Below, piece by piece: positions 24,295 through 36,030 of a stretch of DNA of 64,000 nucleotides. The position numbers were made by a program, and so were the translations under genes. This DNA is from Ectobius pallidus (taxonomy: Eukaryota > Arthropoda > Insecta > Blattodea > Ectobiidae), in the NCBI GenBank assembly GCA_964059195.1, contig CAXKWD010000006.1:135406039-135470038 (forward strand), in the 5' to 3' direction. The notes beneath the pieces are model-generated. The model searched no databases, was not told where the DNA came from, and saw only the letters and a list, made by a program, of their open reading frames with translations. How positions within the stretch are numbered: position 1 is the first letter of the stretch; each line of letters begins with the position of its first letter.

Positions 24295-26169
24295 TATTAT
24301 TTTTCATATTTACGATTTCCTGTCATCAACTAACAAAGTCGAAAGATGGAGATAAATGATGTAGAGGTTAGATGGTATGCCCTTCCCCTCTAACGGATGT
24401 AGTGACTTGCAGTAGAGTTTAGTTATCTTTTCAGAAATGTATCAGAACTTTTCAGTTACTCAGAATTGATTCTGTTTTCCAAAATATGTTTATTTTTACG
24501 TTGTGATAACTTATTTGGCACTTAAGTTTATTTTATTTGTACATATTTATTGGAGAAGAGCTAACTAGTCTTTCCACTTTTTTACCTGTACTTTCTATCT
24601 TCGAAAACTGTCCCTATGTCCTATGGCAATCTCCCCCTGACACCTCGGGTGAGATGGCCAACGCACCATTTTTTTAAATGTTGGGATTTCTCACCCTAAA
24701 TTACTTTTATACTCCATAAAAAAAATTATGCTATGAGAATGTGATATCCAAGGACCTAATTGAACATTTTGCACACGAATTATCTTGAAAATACTGAAAC
24801 TCATTAAGCATTTCAAAAAGCATATAGGGTAAATCCGGGATTTACCCTATATAAACGACACTCAAGTGAAACCATCTGTGAGTTATAAGTTTGGAAGCAA
24901 TGAAAAAATTTTCAATAGAATAACTGACTTCTGTAAATAATAAACGTAATAAGTGTTAAAAAATCCTTACTTTCTGCATAAACTATTACTTTAATAGTCT
25001 CATATCTCTGCTTTGAACATTTGTTCAAAGTCACATAGTTAGATAGAAGAAAGCTTAGTAGAACACTAGAGGAAAAGATGCGAAACTTTACGTGAAAAGT
25101 TCACATTTTCGAATCACAATGTTATCATCCATTTCAATTAAACCAGATTGACAGTATATATTTCTTCTTTGAAAACTGTCAGACAAATGAATCAAGGAGT
25201 ATCCTCATTAGGAAGGTCTTATTACTGGTTTATGAGAGAGGGGGTTTTGTGTCTTTTCGCCATCGATAGAATCGAATACTGGATTGGAATTTACTACCTT
25301 TGGCTTTAGAATATGCGTCTGTATTTAAAAAATGATCGAATATCATATCATCAAAAATAAATCATCTAATGACAGTACGTAGGTAGGCTTTAATAAATAA
25401 TATACTAAACATTTTTGAAGGACAATAACCGATAAATCACAGTTAAGGACCGAATAATTGTCTGGCGTCATATCTTTTCAAGAAGACCATAGATGTTATT
25501 AAGTGTATGTTTTTCCTAAATGTTGTGAAAGGGATCAAAAACACATTCATTAATAAGAGTTGTCTCATGACGGTTAAAATAACTTCTTATTAACTCCGCA
25601 GTACTATCAATAGACGGAAGCATACTCCTATGTATGTGCTATTAAATGAAAAACTTCAGTGCAATGTAATGAGACTCTAGACTTCTTCTGAGTAGAAATG
25701 CACTAAGCAACATCTCCTAGGAAATCATTATTGTTTGTAACAATTCTTCTTAGTGTGTCATATCGTTGGAGGAAGTAGGCACAAACACGGATAGAGCCAA
25801 TAAGACAAAGAACATATTTTAAATACCTTTTTAATACTTTTATGTTTTCTAATGTATAAACTTGAAGTATATAATACCGTTCCTTTGCTATGGAAAGATC
25901 TTCAGATTGGTTTTCCGTTACCATCCGTCAAATGATTCAAAGATAATTACAAATAGGCCTACCCAATGACAGAGAAAGAATCGTTCATTTTTATTGGTGA
26001 TTGAGGGATAATCTTCGACAAAATCTTGATTAGATCACTTAATTCGAGTGGGATTCCTACCCAGCTCCCCTCTACTCTGCGTTTTCATGCAGATTTACTA
26101 CCGCCAACTTCATAACTTCTTTACCTAGGTAATGCTAACAGAAATTCTGAAATGTGTCCTTTTCCTTAC
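23460..26169. other. Mostly unassigned; contains one ATA microsatellite
   Basis: The only clear feature is the ATA repeat at 24240-24293. Palindromic GGGTAAATCC/GGATTTACCC lies at 24829-24848. No gene is supported. Confidence 0.45.
24240..24293. repeat. (ATA)18 microsatellite
   Basis: This is an uninterrupted ATA run of about 54 bp. The asparagine run in the 64-codon plus frame is simply the translation of this repeat. Confidence 0.97.
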
Positions 26170-26395
26170 CAGTCATTGTTTACAAAATGGCCCTGGTTCA
26201 AATCCCATGACCGGCCAATTTGACATGGGCTTTTTCACGGTTTTCTCAGTCGTCAAGGAAAATGCCGAATTTGATATTTACCCACCATAACTCATCCTCA
26301 CTATTTCATCCTGTATCATATTGATTGAAATTAATATTATTTTAAGTTCTTGACGCCATCAAAATACACCAACAATAGAAAATCTTTAAAATCAA
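26170..26395 (+). mobile_element. tRNA-derived SINE, family S1, plus strand
   Basis: GGTTCAAATCCC (B box) is followed by GACCGGCCAATTTGACATGG, TTTTCACGGTTTTCTCAGTC, AAATGCCGAATTTGATATTT, ATCCTGTATCATATTGATTG and AAAATACACCAACAATAGAA. It matches the minus-strand copy at 1709-1955 block for block. The A-box half of the tRNA head is eroded. Confidence 0.82.
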
Positions 26396-26934
26396 TAGTT
26401 CCGTGGCCTACTGACATACACTTAAAACCTGAACTCCTGATATGGCCTCGATGCTCAAAAGAGTAGGCCTATAAATACAGCTAAAGAATGTAATGTTTAA
26501 GTTTGTATTTGTTATAATAATTGTGCATCTTTGGCTTCCTTTAGAACTTGACGTGCCTTATTGTACACTGACTAAACTCATTAGTTACACCACTCACTAG
26601 TTACGGTGTATCTTACAAGTCTACATGGTAGAAACATAAATGGTTTACTCAAGAGTCCCTTGTTCAAGGGTTTATCCTTGGGGTTTAGACCAGGAGGATA
26701 ACGTAGAGTACAAGACGGATCATTGCCTCAGTTTGATTTGCCATAGTGATATGCAAAATAGAGGAAAGCTAGCAAATCCTTCACAAGAGATTCTATTTTA
26801 GATTATACAGCGATATCAGTGCTATTTCCCTAAAACAGGGTGTGAAAGAAATATGTGAAAGTACTCAACCAAACCAATCAATTGTAATTTTTACTCACTT
26901 GGAAAAATAAAGATTAGCACCAAGCAAATATTAT
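26396..26934. other. Unassigned sequence
   Basis: No feature could be supported in this stretch. Confidence 0.45.
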
Positions 26935-27060
26935 TTCCAGGACGTAGAGCTAACTGGTTATTGGTTGGATTCCGGAGTTCGATTCCAAGTCAGTTACCTC
27001 GTCTTGGACTGAATTCGGAAATAATCAAGAAAGTATGCACAGATCAACTACCATACATGG
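26935..27060 (+). mobile_element. Possible tRNA-SINE head
   Basis: GTAGAGCTAACTGGTTATTG resembles an A box and GGAGTTCGATTCCAAG resembles a B box, at about tRNA-like spacing. No second copy is present in the window to confirm a family. Confidence 0.4.
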
Positions 27061-27246
27061 GTATTGCCTTTATAAAAATATGATATACTCAGAGTCTTTT
27101 TCAGAATGTTTCTTGTTGTCTTTACCGTCCTTGCTTCCTTGTTTTTTTTTCTATAATTAATTTTTCGTTCTTGCCCTTTTAGATGTAAGTATAATATACT
27201 GTTAAACATTGTTCCAAATGACAGCCTTTAAATGTTAGAAGAGTTT

Positions 27247-27520
27247 TGTACAGGTAGGAAAAAAAAAGCGGCCGACTAAAATATCTAAGTTGCCTTTATG
27301 AGCCACTGCGCATGCCTAGCGGCATTCACAGGATAGCAGGGAATGTAATGAAATTTGTTCTACAGCCGATAAATTGTTTGAATTGAGAAATAATTTCACG
27401 TAATTTGCATTGCTTGTGAAAACAAACGCTTCCTTTACATCTCTTACATTTATTTACGAATCACAAGGCTCTGAAATCAGTTGCAATATTCGGTCCGCTT
27501 TTTTTCCCCCTACCTGTACA
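27247..27520. mobile_element. MITE family A, complete copy, 274 bp
   Basis: The left end TGTACAGGTAGG, followed by an A run and GCGGCCGA, is mirrored by the right end TCGGTCCGC, a T/C run and CCTACCTGTACA. The interior matches the two halves of the copy at 11905-12585. It has no coding capacity. It serves as the empty-site reference for element B. No certain target duplication was seen. Confidence 0.82.
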
Positions 27521-28639
27521 ATACATTAATATGGAAACTTTCCTAGGAATAAAAAAAAAGATTGAAAATAATAATTCTTAAGATGAAGAAGTAACATACA
27601 GCACAGAAGACTTCACGAATGTGAGTCTATAACATTGCCATTTCGGCCACCTCACTCTTCTTTGAGTTGTAACCGGAACGTCGCCAGTTACCTTTTCTCA
27701 GTTTAGGGAAACTTTTTAAGTTGTTTATGATAATTATATATTCCGCTACGAGCCAATAAAATAACTGTTGAGCTGTTTGTTGAAAAATTGCCGGTTATTG
27801 ATTAGTAGAAGAACAGAAATGTGTTTCAAAGAGAAGAGCACGCATTTTTAAACGGAGATATTTTAAAGTTGTTATTTAGAAAATCTTCTCCTGCAATATA
27901 AGCTTCGTAAAGCATTCCATGAATTCCTTTAGTTATTTTGTAAGGGAATGTCAAAATGGAAACTGAATATGTCTGCAAGTACTCTATTTATTTCTTTTGT
28001 AGTATTAATTTCTGTCTCATTTATTAGTCTTAATTTATTATTTTGACCACGCGCGAAATAAGTGCTTCGTTCATTGGTGAAACATAAGCATAGACTTGCC
28101 CATCCAACTTCAATAACTTAACCTACTTTTTAATATTTTGCCTCTGAGTGAAAAAGGGTAACAATTTATTCCACATTCCATGAGACCATAACCAGCCAAC
28201 TTTCCTTTGTAGTCTACATAGGTTTTCAGCTTTACTTTTAATACATATTGGCCTGCATTATTGTGCAATACAAGCTTCCTGGAATATCCAACATGTTTCT
28301 CCAGCTTTGAGGGCTAACATTTCCGTCCTTAAAGGAATACAGGACTTTAGAATTGGAAATTCCCTAGATATTTGAAACGTCTTAGAGAATGAATAGGCAT
28401 CAAAGGAACTCCTACCACCTTCATAATAAGCGCTGCAGTAGTTACGGCGGTCATGGTTTATTCCAGAAACACGACCTAGTATTTCCTCCGTCTTATAAGA
28501 CGTTGCTAAGGATTAGTGGTTCAATGGTACTTTTGTATCATTGGAAACATTTTCTTTACGGTACTAAATATCGACATCTAAAATCTAAGATCTGCTGTTC
28601 ATTTTGAAGCCTAGTTAAAAAATTAAATCTTCACAAACA
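27521..28639. other. Unassigned sequence
   Basis: No supported gene. The 72-codon plus frame at 28389-28607 has no recognisable domain. Confidence 0.45.
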
Positions 28640-28960
28640 TTTTAAAATTTGTTATTGTTGTGTCCAAGATCGCGAGTAAAATGTGCTTCAGGAGGGACAT
28701 ACAGGATTTGATACTGAAAAATAGGTGAAGTTTCATTATTTTTTTTATCAGTAATGAATTGTTCTGTAGCCTTGCAATCTGGCATGCTCTACATTGACGA
28801 GTTCTACAATTGTATACTATTTTCAGAATTAATTTGACTGTTACAGTTAAAGGGTAATTATCATTACAAAATGGCAACCAAATTTTGTGCACTGAAGTGC
28901 CGTTTCCCTGATAATTTTCATAAATACCAATGTTTCTGAGTGGCTCATTTTTCGATTTAT
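28640..28960 (-). repeat. Dispersed repeat R1, right part, inverted
   Basis: The reverse complement contains GGGAAACGGCACTTCAGTGC, AAAATAGTATACAATTGTAG, AACAATTCATTACTGATAAA and CTGTATGTCCCTCC, matching 20585-20870. The 116-codon minus frame here lies entirely within the repeat, so it is not a host gene. Confidence 0.7.
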
Positions 28961-28994
28961 TTATAAATATCAAATGAACAACATTATCCAGACT

Positions 28995-29135
28995 CTTTGG
29001 ATTATCTGCAGTATAAATATTTAAAAAAATAGTTAATCACTTGTTAATTGTTTTTAGAAATTTTTACATCAGAAAAAAAAATATATATTTTAAATAAACT
29101 ATTAAAGTTACATCAATCATTCTAAATAGTGTTGT
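28995..29135 (+). repeat. Dispersed repeat R1, left part
   Basis: TATCTGCAGTATAAATATTT, an AT-rich tract, TAAACTATTAAAGTTACATC and AAATAGTGTTGTT match 20450-20565 in the same orientation. At 20.4-20.9 kb the left and right parts lie in one orientation. Here the right part, immediately to the left, is inverted. Confidence 0.6.
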
Positions 29136-29877
29136 TAAATAATGCCATATACTTGCACGCAAAATTTCACTGCAATATCTTAATAAATGTTTGGTCGTGA
29201 CTGGGAAACAAACAAATTTACAGACAGACGAAATGGTAGCAAAGCAAACCACTACATCCAAAAGTACTAAAATAAAATCGTGGAAAATGTTTTGGACTTG
29301 AGAGTGAGGTAGTCGTCATTAAAATGCCCACCATCTTGATACAGAAACAAAAACAAAAGTCCTTATACATAAGTAGGTTTTAACAGATTTCAAGGGACAT
29401 TGTGCCATTAAAAGTGTCTTGCTTGGTGCTTGGTGCTTCCCAAATTCATTTTAATTTACATTCTTAGTGAAATTGATATGTGTATAGATCCATTTTATAA
29501 GTGAAAAGTCAAATTAATTTATTGCAATACATTTATGAACTTAAGCGTTCGTACAAGCACGGTGTAGGTACAATGGAGCTTTTTATTCAACTGTGAACCT
29601 CACATACAGAAAATGTAGTGTAGTTTTAAAAGATGAACGCATGTTTTAATGCTTTTAACATTTTAAGATTGTTGGTAATGTCACTACGTAATATATGACA
29701 TCACATAAGTATACGCAATAATTCTTAACTGGAATAACCTTCATTATAACGGTTTCCTACTTGTATCAAGCGTAGACTTAACAAGTCTATTAAGGAGCTC
29801 AGTTCTTTATTTTATTTTTAATCTCTTTACGTTCTTGGTCTTTCACATCTTTTGTGGATATAAGGAAACGAAAGTAG

Positions 29878-29880
<3 letters not shown>

Positions 29881-29940
<60 letters not shown>

Positions 29941-29952
29941 TTTTTTTTTTTT
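29881..29952. repeat. (ATT)20 plus T12, duplication copy 1
   Basis: Twenty ATT units are followed by twelve T. Confidence 0.95.
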
Positions 29953-30451
29953 ATTATTTATATTCTAATTGTCTCTAGTTAAATATCCATATACAAAGCA
30001 TTCACCAGTATCATTATTTTGTTATTGATGTAAAAAATTATATTCTTAGTCCCTTTTATCTGAAAAATATCTAAATTTTCTTGAGACTTTTCTTTTAGTT
30101 CCTTCATTCAGTATGTTTCTTCTTTTTTATGCTTCTTAACCTGCTTAATGACCTTCGATTGTCTCACATACCAATATCTTTGGGGGGATAGATGTAGTTT
30201 TAAAAGATGAACGCATGTTTTAATGCTTTTAACATTTTAAGATTGTTGGTAATGTCACTACGTAATATATGACATCACATAAGTATACGCAATAATTCTT
30301 AACTGGAATAACCTTCATTATAACGGTTTCCTACTTGTATCAAGCGTAGACTTAACAAGTCTATTAAGGAGCTCAGTTCTTTATTTTATTTTTAATCTCT
30401 TTACGTTCTTGGTCTTTCACATCTTTTGTGGATATAAGGAAACGAAAGTAG

Positions 30452-30454
<3 letters not shown>

Positions 30455-30514
<60 letters not shown>

Positions 30515-30523
30515 TTTTTTTTT
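30455..30523. repeat. (ATT)20 plus T9, duplication copy 2
   Basis: Twenty ATT units are followed by nine T, the only difference from copy 1 that I found. Confidence 0.95.
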
Positions 30524-30763
30524 ATTATTTATATTCTAATTGTCTCTAGTTAAATATCCATATACAAAGCATTCACCAGTATCATTATTTTGTTATTGAT
30601 GTAAAAAATTATATTCTTAGTCCCTTTTATCTGAAAAATATCTAAATTTTCTTGAGACTTTTCTTTTAGTTCCTTCATTCAGTATGTTTCTTCTTTTTTA
30701 TGCTTCTTAACCTGCTTAATGACCTTCGATTGTCTCACATACCAATATCTTTGGGGGGATAGA

Positions 30764-32126
30764 AACTAGGGTTCAGTACTCGACAAGACAAAGAGGAACC
30801 AACTTTTGTATTATTTTTTTCTACTTTGGTAATCAAAATTATCAAACCTTTCAAAATCTTACACAATGTACTTCTTTTGAAAGCCCCCAGATGAACAAAT
30901 ATCGTATTCAGGGGCTGAAATTATCAAACCTCTTGCGAACAGAGAAATTTACAGATACACGCAACAGATTAATTTATAAACTAAACAAGTTTTTAAAAAA
31001 TACAAACGAAATTTTAAATAGGAAGTTCGAAATTACAAAAATAAACAGCATTACATATCAAAAATGTGTTTATATTTAGAAATAAAAATAATGAAACTAA
31101 TTAAGTTGAAACTAATGAAAGTAAAAAAATTATAAAATTATTGCATTAGTAATATTAAATAGATTTTTTTCTTTTTTCGTGAATTGGTTGATGTTTTATA
31201 AAATCAGGATCATCGGCAATAACAGCATTATAATGTTTTAAATCACAATTTAGACAATATAATTGCCCAGTATAGCCCTTCATTTTAATTCTGCAAAACG
31301 AAATATGGTATTTCTTCTTGTATTTTGACAATCTTTGAAGGATATAAATTTTGATCGGCTTTTATGGCAATAATAATGACCTCTGATAAAGCTGTTCGAT
31401 TTTCATAACATTGAATTCTGAATCTTCGACATAAGGGCCTCCTAGGACAACACAAAACGTTATGTGTGACCGGTACCGTATGTCAATGTGAGGAAAATTA
31501 TTCTGAAATTTAAAACTTTGGCAGTAAATAAAATTTTATCTGATGTTTACTGTATATGTCTTTTTACAACTTAAGAAAATCATATTTTGTTTCAAGTTCT
31601 AATCTTTCTCTCAGGTCGTCGACAAAATAGCATTCTTTCTAAACGCGAATTACTACGAGTAAAGTCTCCAACTCTAAGTGAAAGTCATATGCAACTCTTT
31701 AAGGCCTTGATATAAGAAAAGAAGTTGCGAACTTTTTCTTGGGAAGGAAAGTACAATGAATTCACAAAAGAACGTAGGAGACCGCTTTCAAGTGGTTAGA
31801 ATAGCATGGCCTTAGTAATGTCAAAACACTTAAAGAACGGCTTGCTTCAGCAGAGACATTCAGTGTCGGAAAGTTGGCAGAACTTTTGTGTGCGCACATT
31901 CTGTGTGTGTGTGTGTATGTGCACAGAGGGAGGTCCAACGACATGAAAACGCGATTACTGTAAGTGGTGCGCCGAGACGGGTGGTTTGGAGAGGGGTACA
32001 AAGTATACCAGTACTTCCCACCCTCTAGGGTTTAATTCTTACTATTGCATCCAGCTGATTTGTTTCCAGCAAGGCTGATGCTGTTTCAGGGTTACCAGTC
32101 CATGACGATTGTACTTAGAATAATGT
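30764..32126. other. Unassigned sequence
   Basis: No gene is supported. There is a short GT run at 31904-31918. The 79-codon minus frame at 31762-32001 crosses it and shows no domain. Confidence 0.45.
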
Positions 32127-32134
32127 CTTATAAT

Positions 32135-32762
32135 TAGGGACCGGATTCTTAGGTTTTTACCTATTTTTTCCCTTGCTTCCAAAACAAAAAGCGCTCATAC
32201 ACTTTTTTGAATCATGTCCATAGGATTCACCCACATTAATTCTGTGGCACCTAAAAATACCTAAATGGGGTATAAAATCCTAATTATACCTAAACGGGAT
32301 ATAAAACCTAAAATATCTAATTTAGGCTACTTTTTTTGTCTTTTTTGTTTGTCAGTTGAGGAATCGATATTTTGCGGAGAGACAATTTTTGTCGGGTTGA
32401 AATTAATACCACCAGCGTTTCGTTCAACCCATTGTCGTCTAGGATGGACAGTACCAAGAGAAGAAGTGTAGAGTACCGGCGTATTTCTTTTAAATATTCG
32501 TACAAACAACCATTGCTGCCGTGTATGAACAATTCTGTGTTTTAAAGTTTTGCTTGCCTTTAGTACTGTCTTGTTATTCACACTGAGTGGTCACACTGTG
32601 TTTTAAGAAGACGTGTTAATTATGTATTGAATCCTATGTAGCACATTCAAATTCATTAAACCAAAAATTCTACCCGAAAACGATATATTGGACAAAAAAC
32701 CTAAAAAAAAATAATAGAAAACCTAAAACAGTGTTTTTAAAATCCTAAAAATCCGGTCCCTA
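32135..32762. mobile_element. hAT-superfamily nonautonomous element, 628 bp
   Basis: The left end TAGGGACCGGATTCTTAGG and the right end, reverse-complemented, TAGGGACCGGATTTTTAGG form the terminal inverted repeats. CTTATAAT flanks both sides (32127-32134 and 32763-32770), an exact 8-bp target duplication. Subterminal copies of CCTAAA and ACCTAAAA are frequent at both ends. Two overlapping minus frames at 32317-32581 show no transposase motif that I recognise, so the element is probably nonautonomous. The intact duplication suggests fairly recent movement. Confidence 0.93.
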
Positions 32763-32770
32763 CTTATAAT

Positions 32771-33032
32771 CTTACGTGTTAACGAGCATGTTCTTTATCT
32801 TCCTTTTTAATAAAAAATACTGATTAAATATCCAGCCATTTGTGAGGATGTTCACTGCTGAATATTGCTTCAGTGTTTTTCTCTATGTCTTCCTGTCAAT
32901 CAAAGTCTCAATCGCGCTAAAACGGCTGCACCTAAATTAAGGTTAAATTGACATTGGGAATTTGTACATTTTCGGGGAAGATGTAGACCAGGATTTTCAG
33001 AAATTTGGGAAGTTCGCCGTGAAAATTATTAC
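32771..33032. other. Unassigned sequence between two hAT-like ends
   Basis: No feature is visible here. Confidence 0.4.
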
Positions 33033-33150
33033 TAGAGCCCGGATTCTTATGTTTTAAACTATTTTGTTCCGTGCTATTTTAATGTAATTATCCTTTTCAT
33101 TGTCATGGCAGTTCTAAAACCTAAAAATGGCTAAAATTTATTACCCATAA
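33033..33150 (+). mobile_element. Solo end of an element related to the 628-bp hAT
   Basis: TAGAGCCCGGATTCTTATG, followed by TTTTAAACTATTTTGTTCCG and later CTAAAACCTAAAAATGGCTA, parallels the first 110 bp of the hAT element at 32135. No matching right end was found within about 1 kb. A similar end motif in the opposite orientation, TCCGGGCTCTA, occurs at 39404-39414, but a link is not established. Confidence 0.55.
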
Positions 33151-34289
33151 TATGCTGCTTAGTTAACTAGCTATTTAAAATGATCTTAAGAAGAATATTA
33201 TTACGGATATGATTATTATTTCGTAGAGATTACATATCTATCGCCATATCCCTAGTAAGATCTGTGATAAACTTCAATCCACAATTCAAGAATACATTTT
33301 AACATGCCAACTTGAGCCCAAGAGTATGTGAAAACAGCTTTTATGTTGTGTCCTTATAGTTTGAAGTGGATGTAGTTTCACTTCAAATAATTATTAAAAA
33401 AACGTATTTTCATCAGGACCAAATGAGTGAATAGAACCCTATAATAATTATAACAATAATAGAAACAACAGCATAATAATAGTGCTTTCATAGTAAGGTA
33501 TTGCTTTCGTTTCTGTATTCCGGTTACCATGGGAATTGAAGTAACGTTCTGGTATAAAACCTCGTTTCATAATGGCCACCGACAAATACTTGAATAACGA
33601 GCGAATATAGTTTAAGCTTTACTAAAGCATAATTATTTTCTATTTTCCTACATAAGTAATAAACTATTCCCTTGGGCTGTTACAATTCTTAATCCCAGCA
33701 GGAGGCCGTATTTAAGGTAGGGTCCCTGCCCCCTCCAAATTTCCGCAGACAGACAGTTGAAGACGTATTTGTTCATAGGATAGTGACCGGTATGCCTACT
33801 TCGCAGGTGTTCCTATAGTTTATGCAGGTAAGTCTATATTCCCCTCGAAAAAGTTGGCATGGTTTGCTAATAAGAAGAAATTAATGTATTAATGTATTCA
33901 ATATTATTAACAACATATTCTTCGTGATTTACAGGAACAGATAATTCCTTATAATATCTCTTGAAAATCACATTACCAATAGATCTACTGAATACATATT
34001 CACTCTTTGCAATATTAATCTTATCACCACATCTAGAGCCGAAAGCCGAATAAGGTCCCGGTTACTAGGCATATATAATAAATATCTCCATCTTTTGTTA
34101 CATAAATTCATCGCACTATCAAAATGTATATTTAAAAAATGGCTTCACTCCTATTTACTTTGCAACTCAGCTTCGCGCATTACCGACCTGATTAAACTTC
34201 TTTTTATTTATTTTATTAACAAAGAATAAACCTTAAGAATTTTACGAACTTCGGGCGTTACTTGCTCATATCCTTAGGCAACTGATTTG
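33151..34289. other. Unassigned sequence
   Basis: No gene or repeat boundary could be supported. Confidence 0.45.
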
Positions 34290-34480
34290 GTTTCTGAGCG
34301 GTTAAACCACTCGCCTTCCACAACTAAGATCCGGGATTAAAAATCTCATTGGTCCCATGTGGATTTTTGGCGGATAAATGAGATCGATGCAGGTTTTCTT
34401 TGGGTGCTCCTGTTTTCCCTCTCATAAATAATTCCATCATTGCTCATTCATCATAATATGAACATACAGTTTCAATAAAC
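34290..34480 (+). mobile_element. Possible degraded tRNA-SINE
   Basis: TTTCTGAGCGGTTAAACCAC resembles an A-box half and the following GATCCGGGATTAAAAATCTC resembles an eroded B-box/T-arm. The body has CCCATGTGGATTTTTGGCGG and GGGTGCTCCTGTTTTCCCTC. No second copy was found in the window. Confidence 0.45.
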
Positions 34481-34849
34481 AAATTAATATAAATATCAAC
34501 CAAAACCATTTGGTGATATACTATAACAAAACTATGGTGGACAGGCCAGACATTTCAAACTCAAGAGTCCGCCGAAGACCATATAACAGTCACGTTTGTT
34601 TTGTCATGAGGACCACAGAAGACAATTTTAAATTATTGGAGAATATTTTTATTACTTGAATTCTGGAAATATATAATATGCATACAAATTGTTGAGCAGG
34701 TAGCCATATTCATGATTGCGAAATAATGAAGTAGTGTGATAAAGGAAAGCAAAACTAAATTTATACGGAAAAATATACTATGCAACGGCAAAAAATATAT
34801 TGTATAAAAATTACAACAGGTCAAAATGAACATAATTTATTCGAAACTA

Positions 34850-35180
34850 CTTTTAGTGTTTTGTCCTGAGGCTTCACACGTCTTTATGATGAAATTTTTG
34901 CTATGTACGGTTGAAATTTTTGTGCAGTTCCGACTTTGATCAGAGATGGCAAGTGTTGATCAGTCAGCCTTGATCTCTGAGAAGTTTTTGTCGTTTTCAT
35001 AATGGAAAATAACTGTTCACACACACAGGTCGAACCGATCATTTTAAACGTTTTGAAGTTTTGAAATTTTCATGAAGGTATGGAAAGAAACCACGTATCT
35101 CCAAAACCTCCACTTAAAAACTGGAACTAAATTTAGGCCAGTGGCCCGCGGGCCGTATGTGTTGCGTCCCTAGACTAGAT
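34850..35180 (-). pseudogene. hAT transposase C-terminal relic
   Basis: On the minus strand, 35042-34884 reads MIGSTCVCEQLFSIMKTTKT and then SQRSRLTDQHLPSLI before a stop. GSTxxCEQxFSxMK followed by RSRLTDxHL is the C-terminal dimerisation region of hAT transposases of the kind also seen in GTF2IRD2- and ZBED-like proteins. A frameshifted upstream piece, FFPYLHENF (about 35085-35060), fits the usual FPxL stretch just before it. After the stop the frame continues RRVKPQDK. The copy is therefore frameshifted and prematurely stopped. GGCCCGCGGGCC and TCTAGGGACGCAAC near 35135-35177 may be the terminal part of the same element. Confidence 0.82.
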
Positions 35181-35934
35181 ATTAGTGCACAGCCCCCTTG
35201 CAAAAGGGGCTAATCTTATCCGCCATATTCCTGAATGAGAAGTTTGCACTTGGTGAGAACATTGTTGCAGGAATGTAATGCAAGGGGTTAAACTCCATTG
35301 GAACTACAACTAAAGACGGAAGAAAGGGCTGTATCCAGGATACAGGGTCGCATGTTAGTGTTTATTTAAGTGTGAAGAGTGAATACTCATTGTTAATTCC
35401 AGTACGTACTGGGTGGTACCGACTATGACCATGATATAATACTCCAGTGCTGTTGAAATATGTGGCCACAATGGTTTATGGGAGGGGAAGGCAACATATT
35501 TCGTAATACCTGTCATGTACAGATATGTTCAACTCGGGTCTCGGAATATCGTACGGAACATTAGCCGTTACATGTTCCCGCACGGCCCCTTACAAACAAC
35601 GGGCAAGAGTGAGTTATAACAAAATAACCACGGTATTGGACGTCAATAGTGTATGGTCGAATCGATTAGTCTACATCATGTGAATCGATTATTACTGTGT
35701 TCAAAAATGTCCAATTCACTCTGGAATAGACGTAGTCTAATAGCATTCGACGTTCACAATAATGGACTCTCCGTTACAACTAACACAGAACAGAGGCTAG
35801 GCAATACCAAATCGAAATTTGTAAGACGAAGAGCTAGTTAGCAAAAAGCCAGTTCGAAAAGTTGCTGGAGCTGTTTTACGTAAGGGAGTTGTATCAATTT
35901 ACGTGGATTATCACAAAGAATTAGACAAGTTAAG
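35181..35934. other. Unassigned sequence
   Basis: A small hairpin (AGCCCCCTT/AAAGGGGCT) lies near 35191-35212. The 62-codon frame at 35653-35841 shows no domain. Confidence 0.45.
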
Positions 35935-36030
35935 GGGGGACATACAGCTTTTGGTGAATTTCATAGGTGAGAAATGGGTGAATTTCATTATTTTTTTCCC
36001 CTCAGCAATGAATTGCTCTATAATTTTGGA
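35935..36030 (-). repeat. Dispersed repeat R1, terminal fragment
   Basis: GGGGGGACATACAG followed by TTTCATTATTTTTTTCCCCT and CAGCAATGAATTGCTCTATA matches the left edge of the inverted copy at 28688-28765 and the C-run end of the copy at 20850. It supports AGTTAAGGGGGGACATACAG as a family terminus. Confidence 0.65.

Larger units (their letters stand above)
29619..30763. repeat. Nearly exact tandem duplication, 574 + 571 bp
   Basis: Copy 1 is 29619-30192 and copy 2 is 30193-30763. By eye they are identical except for the T run after the ATT repeat, which is 12 T in copy 1 and 9 T in copy 2. Even the ATT repeat has 20 units in both. Copy 1 ends in GGGGGGATAGA and copy 2 ends in the same text, directly before unrelated sequence. 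Neither copy has coding capacity or terminal repeats, so this is a segmental duplication rather than a transposon. It is very young or an assembly product. Confidence 0.95.

Noticed and set aside
27640..27700. GTGGCCGAAATGG (minus strand) as a tRNA A box
   Set aside because: No B box lies at the expected distance and there is no second copy.
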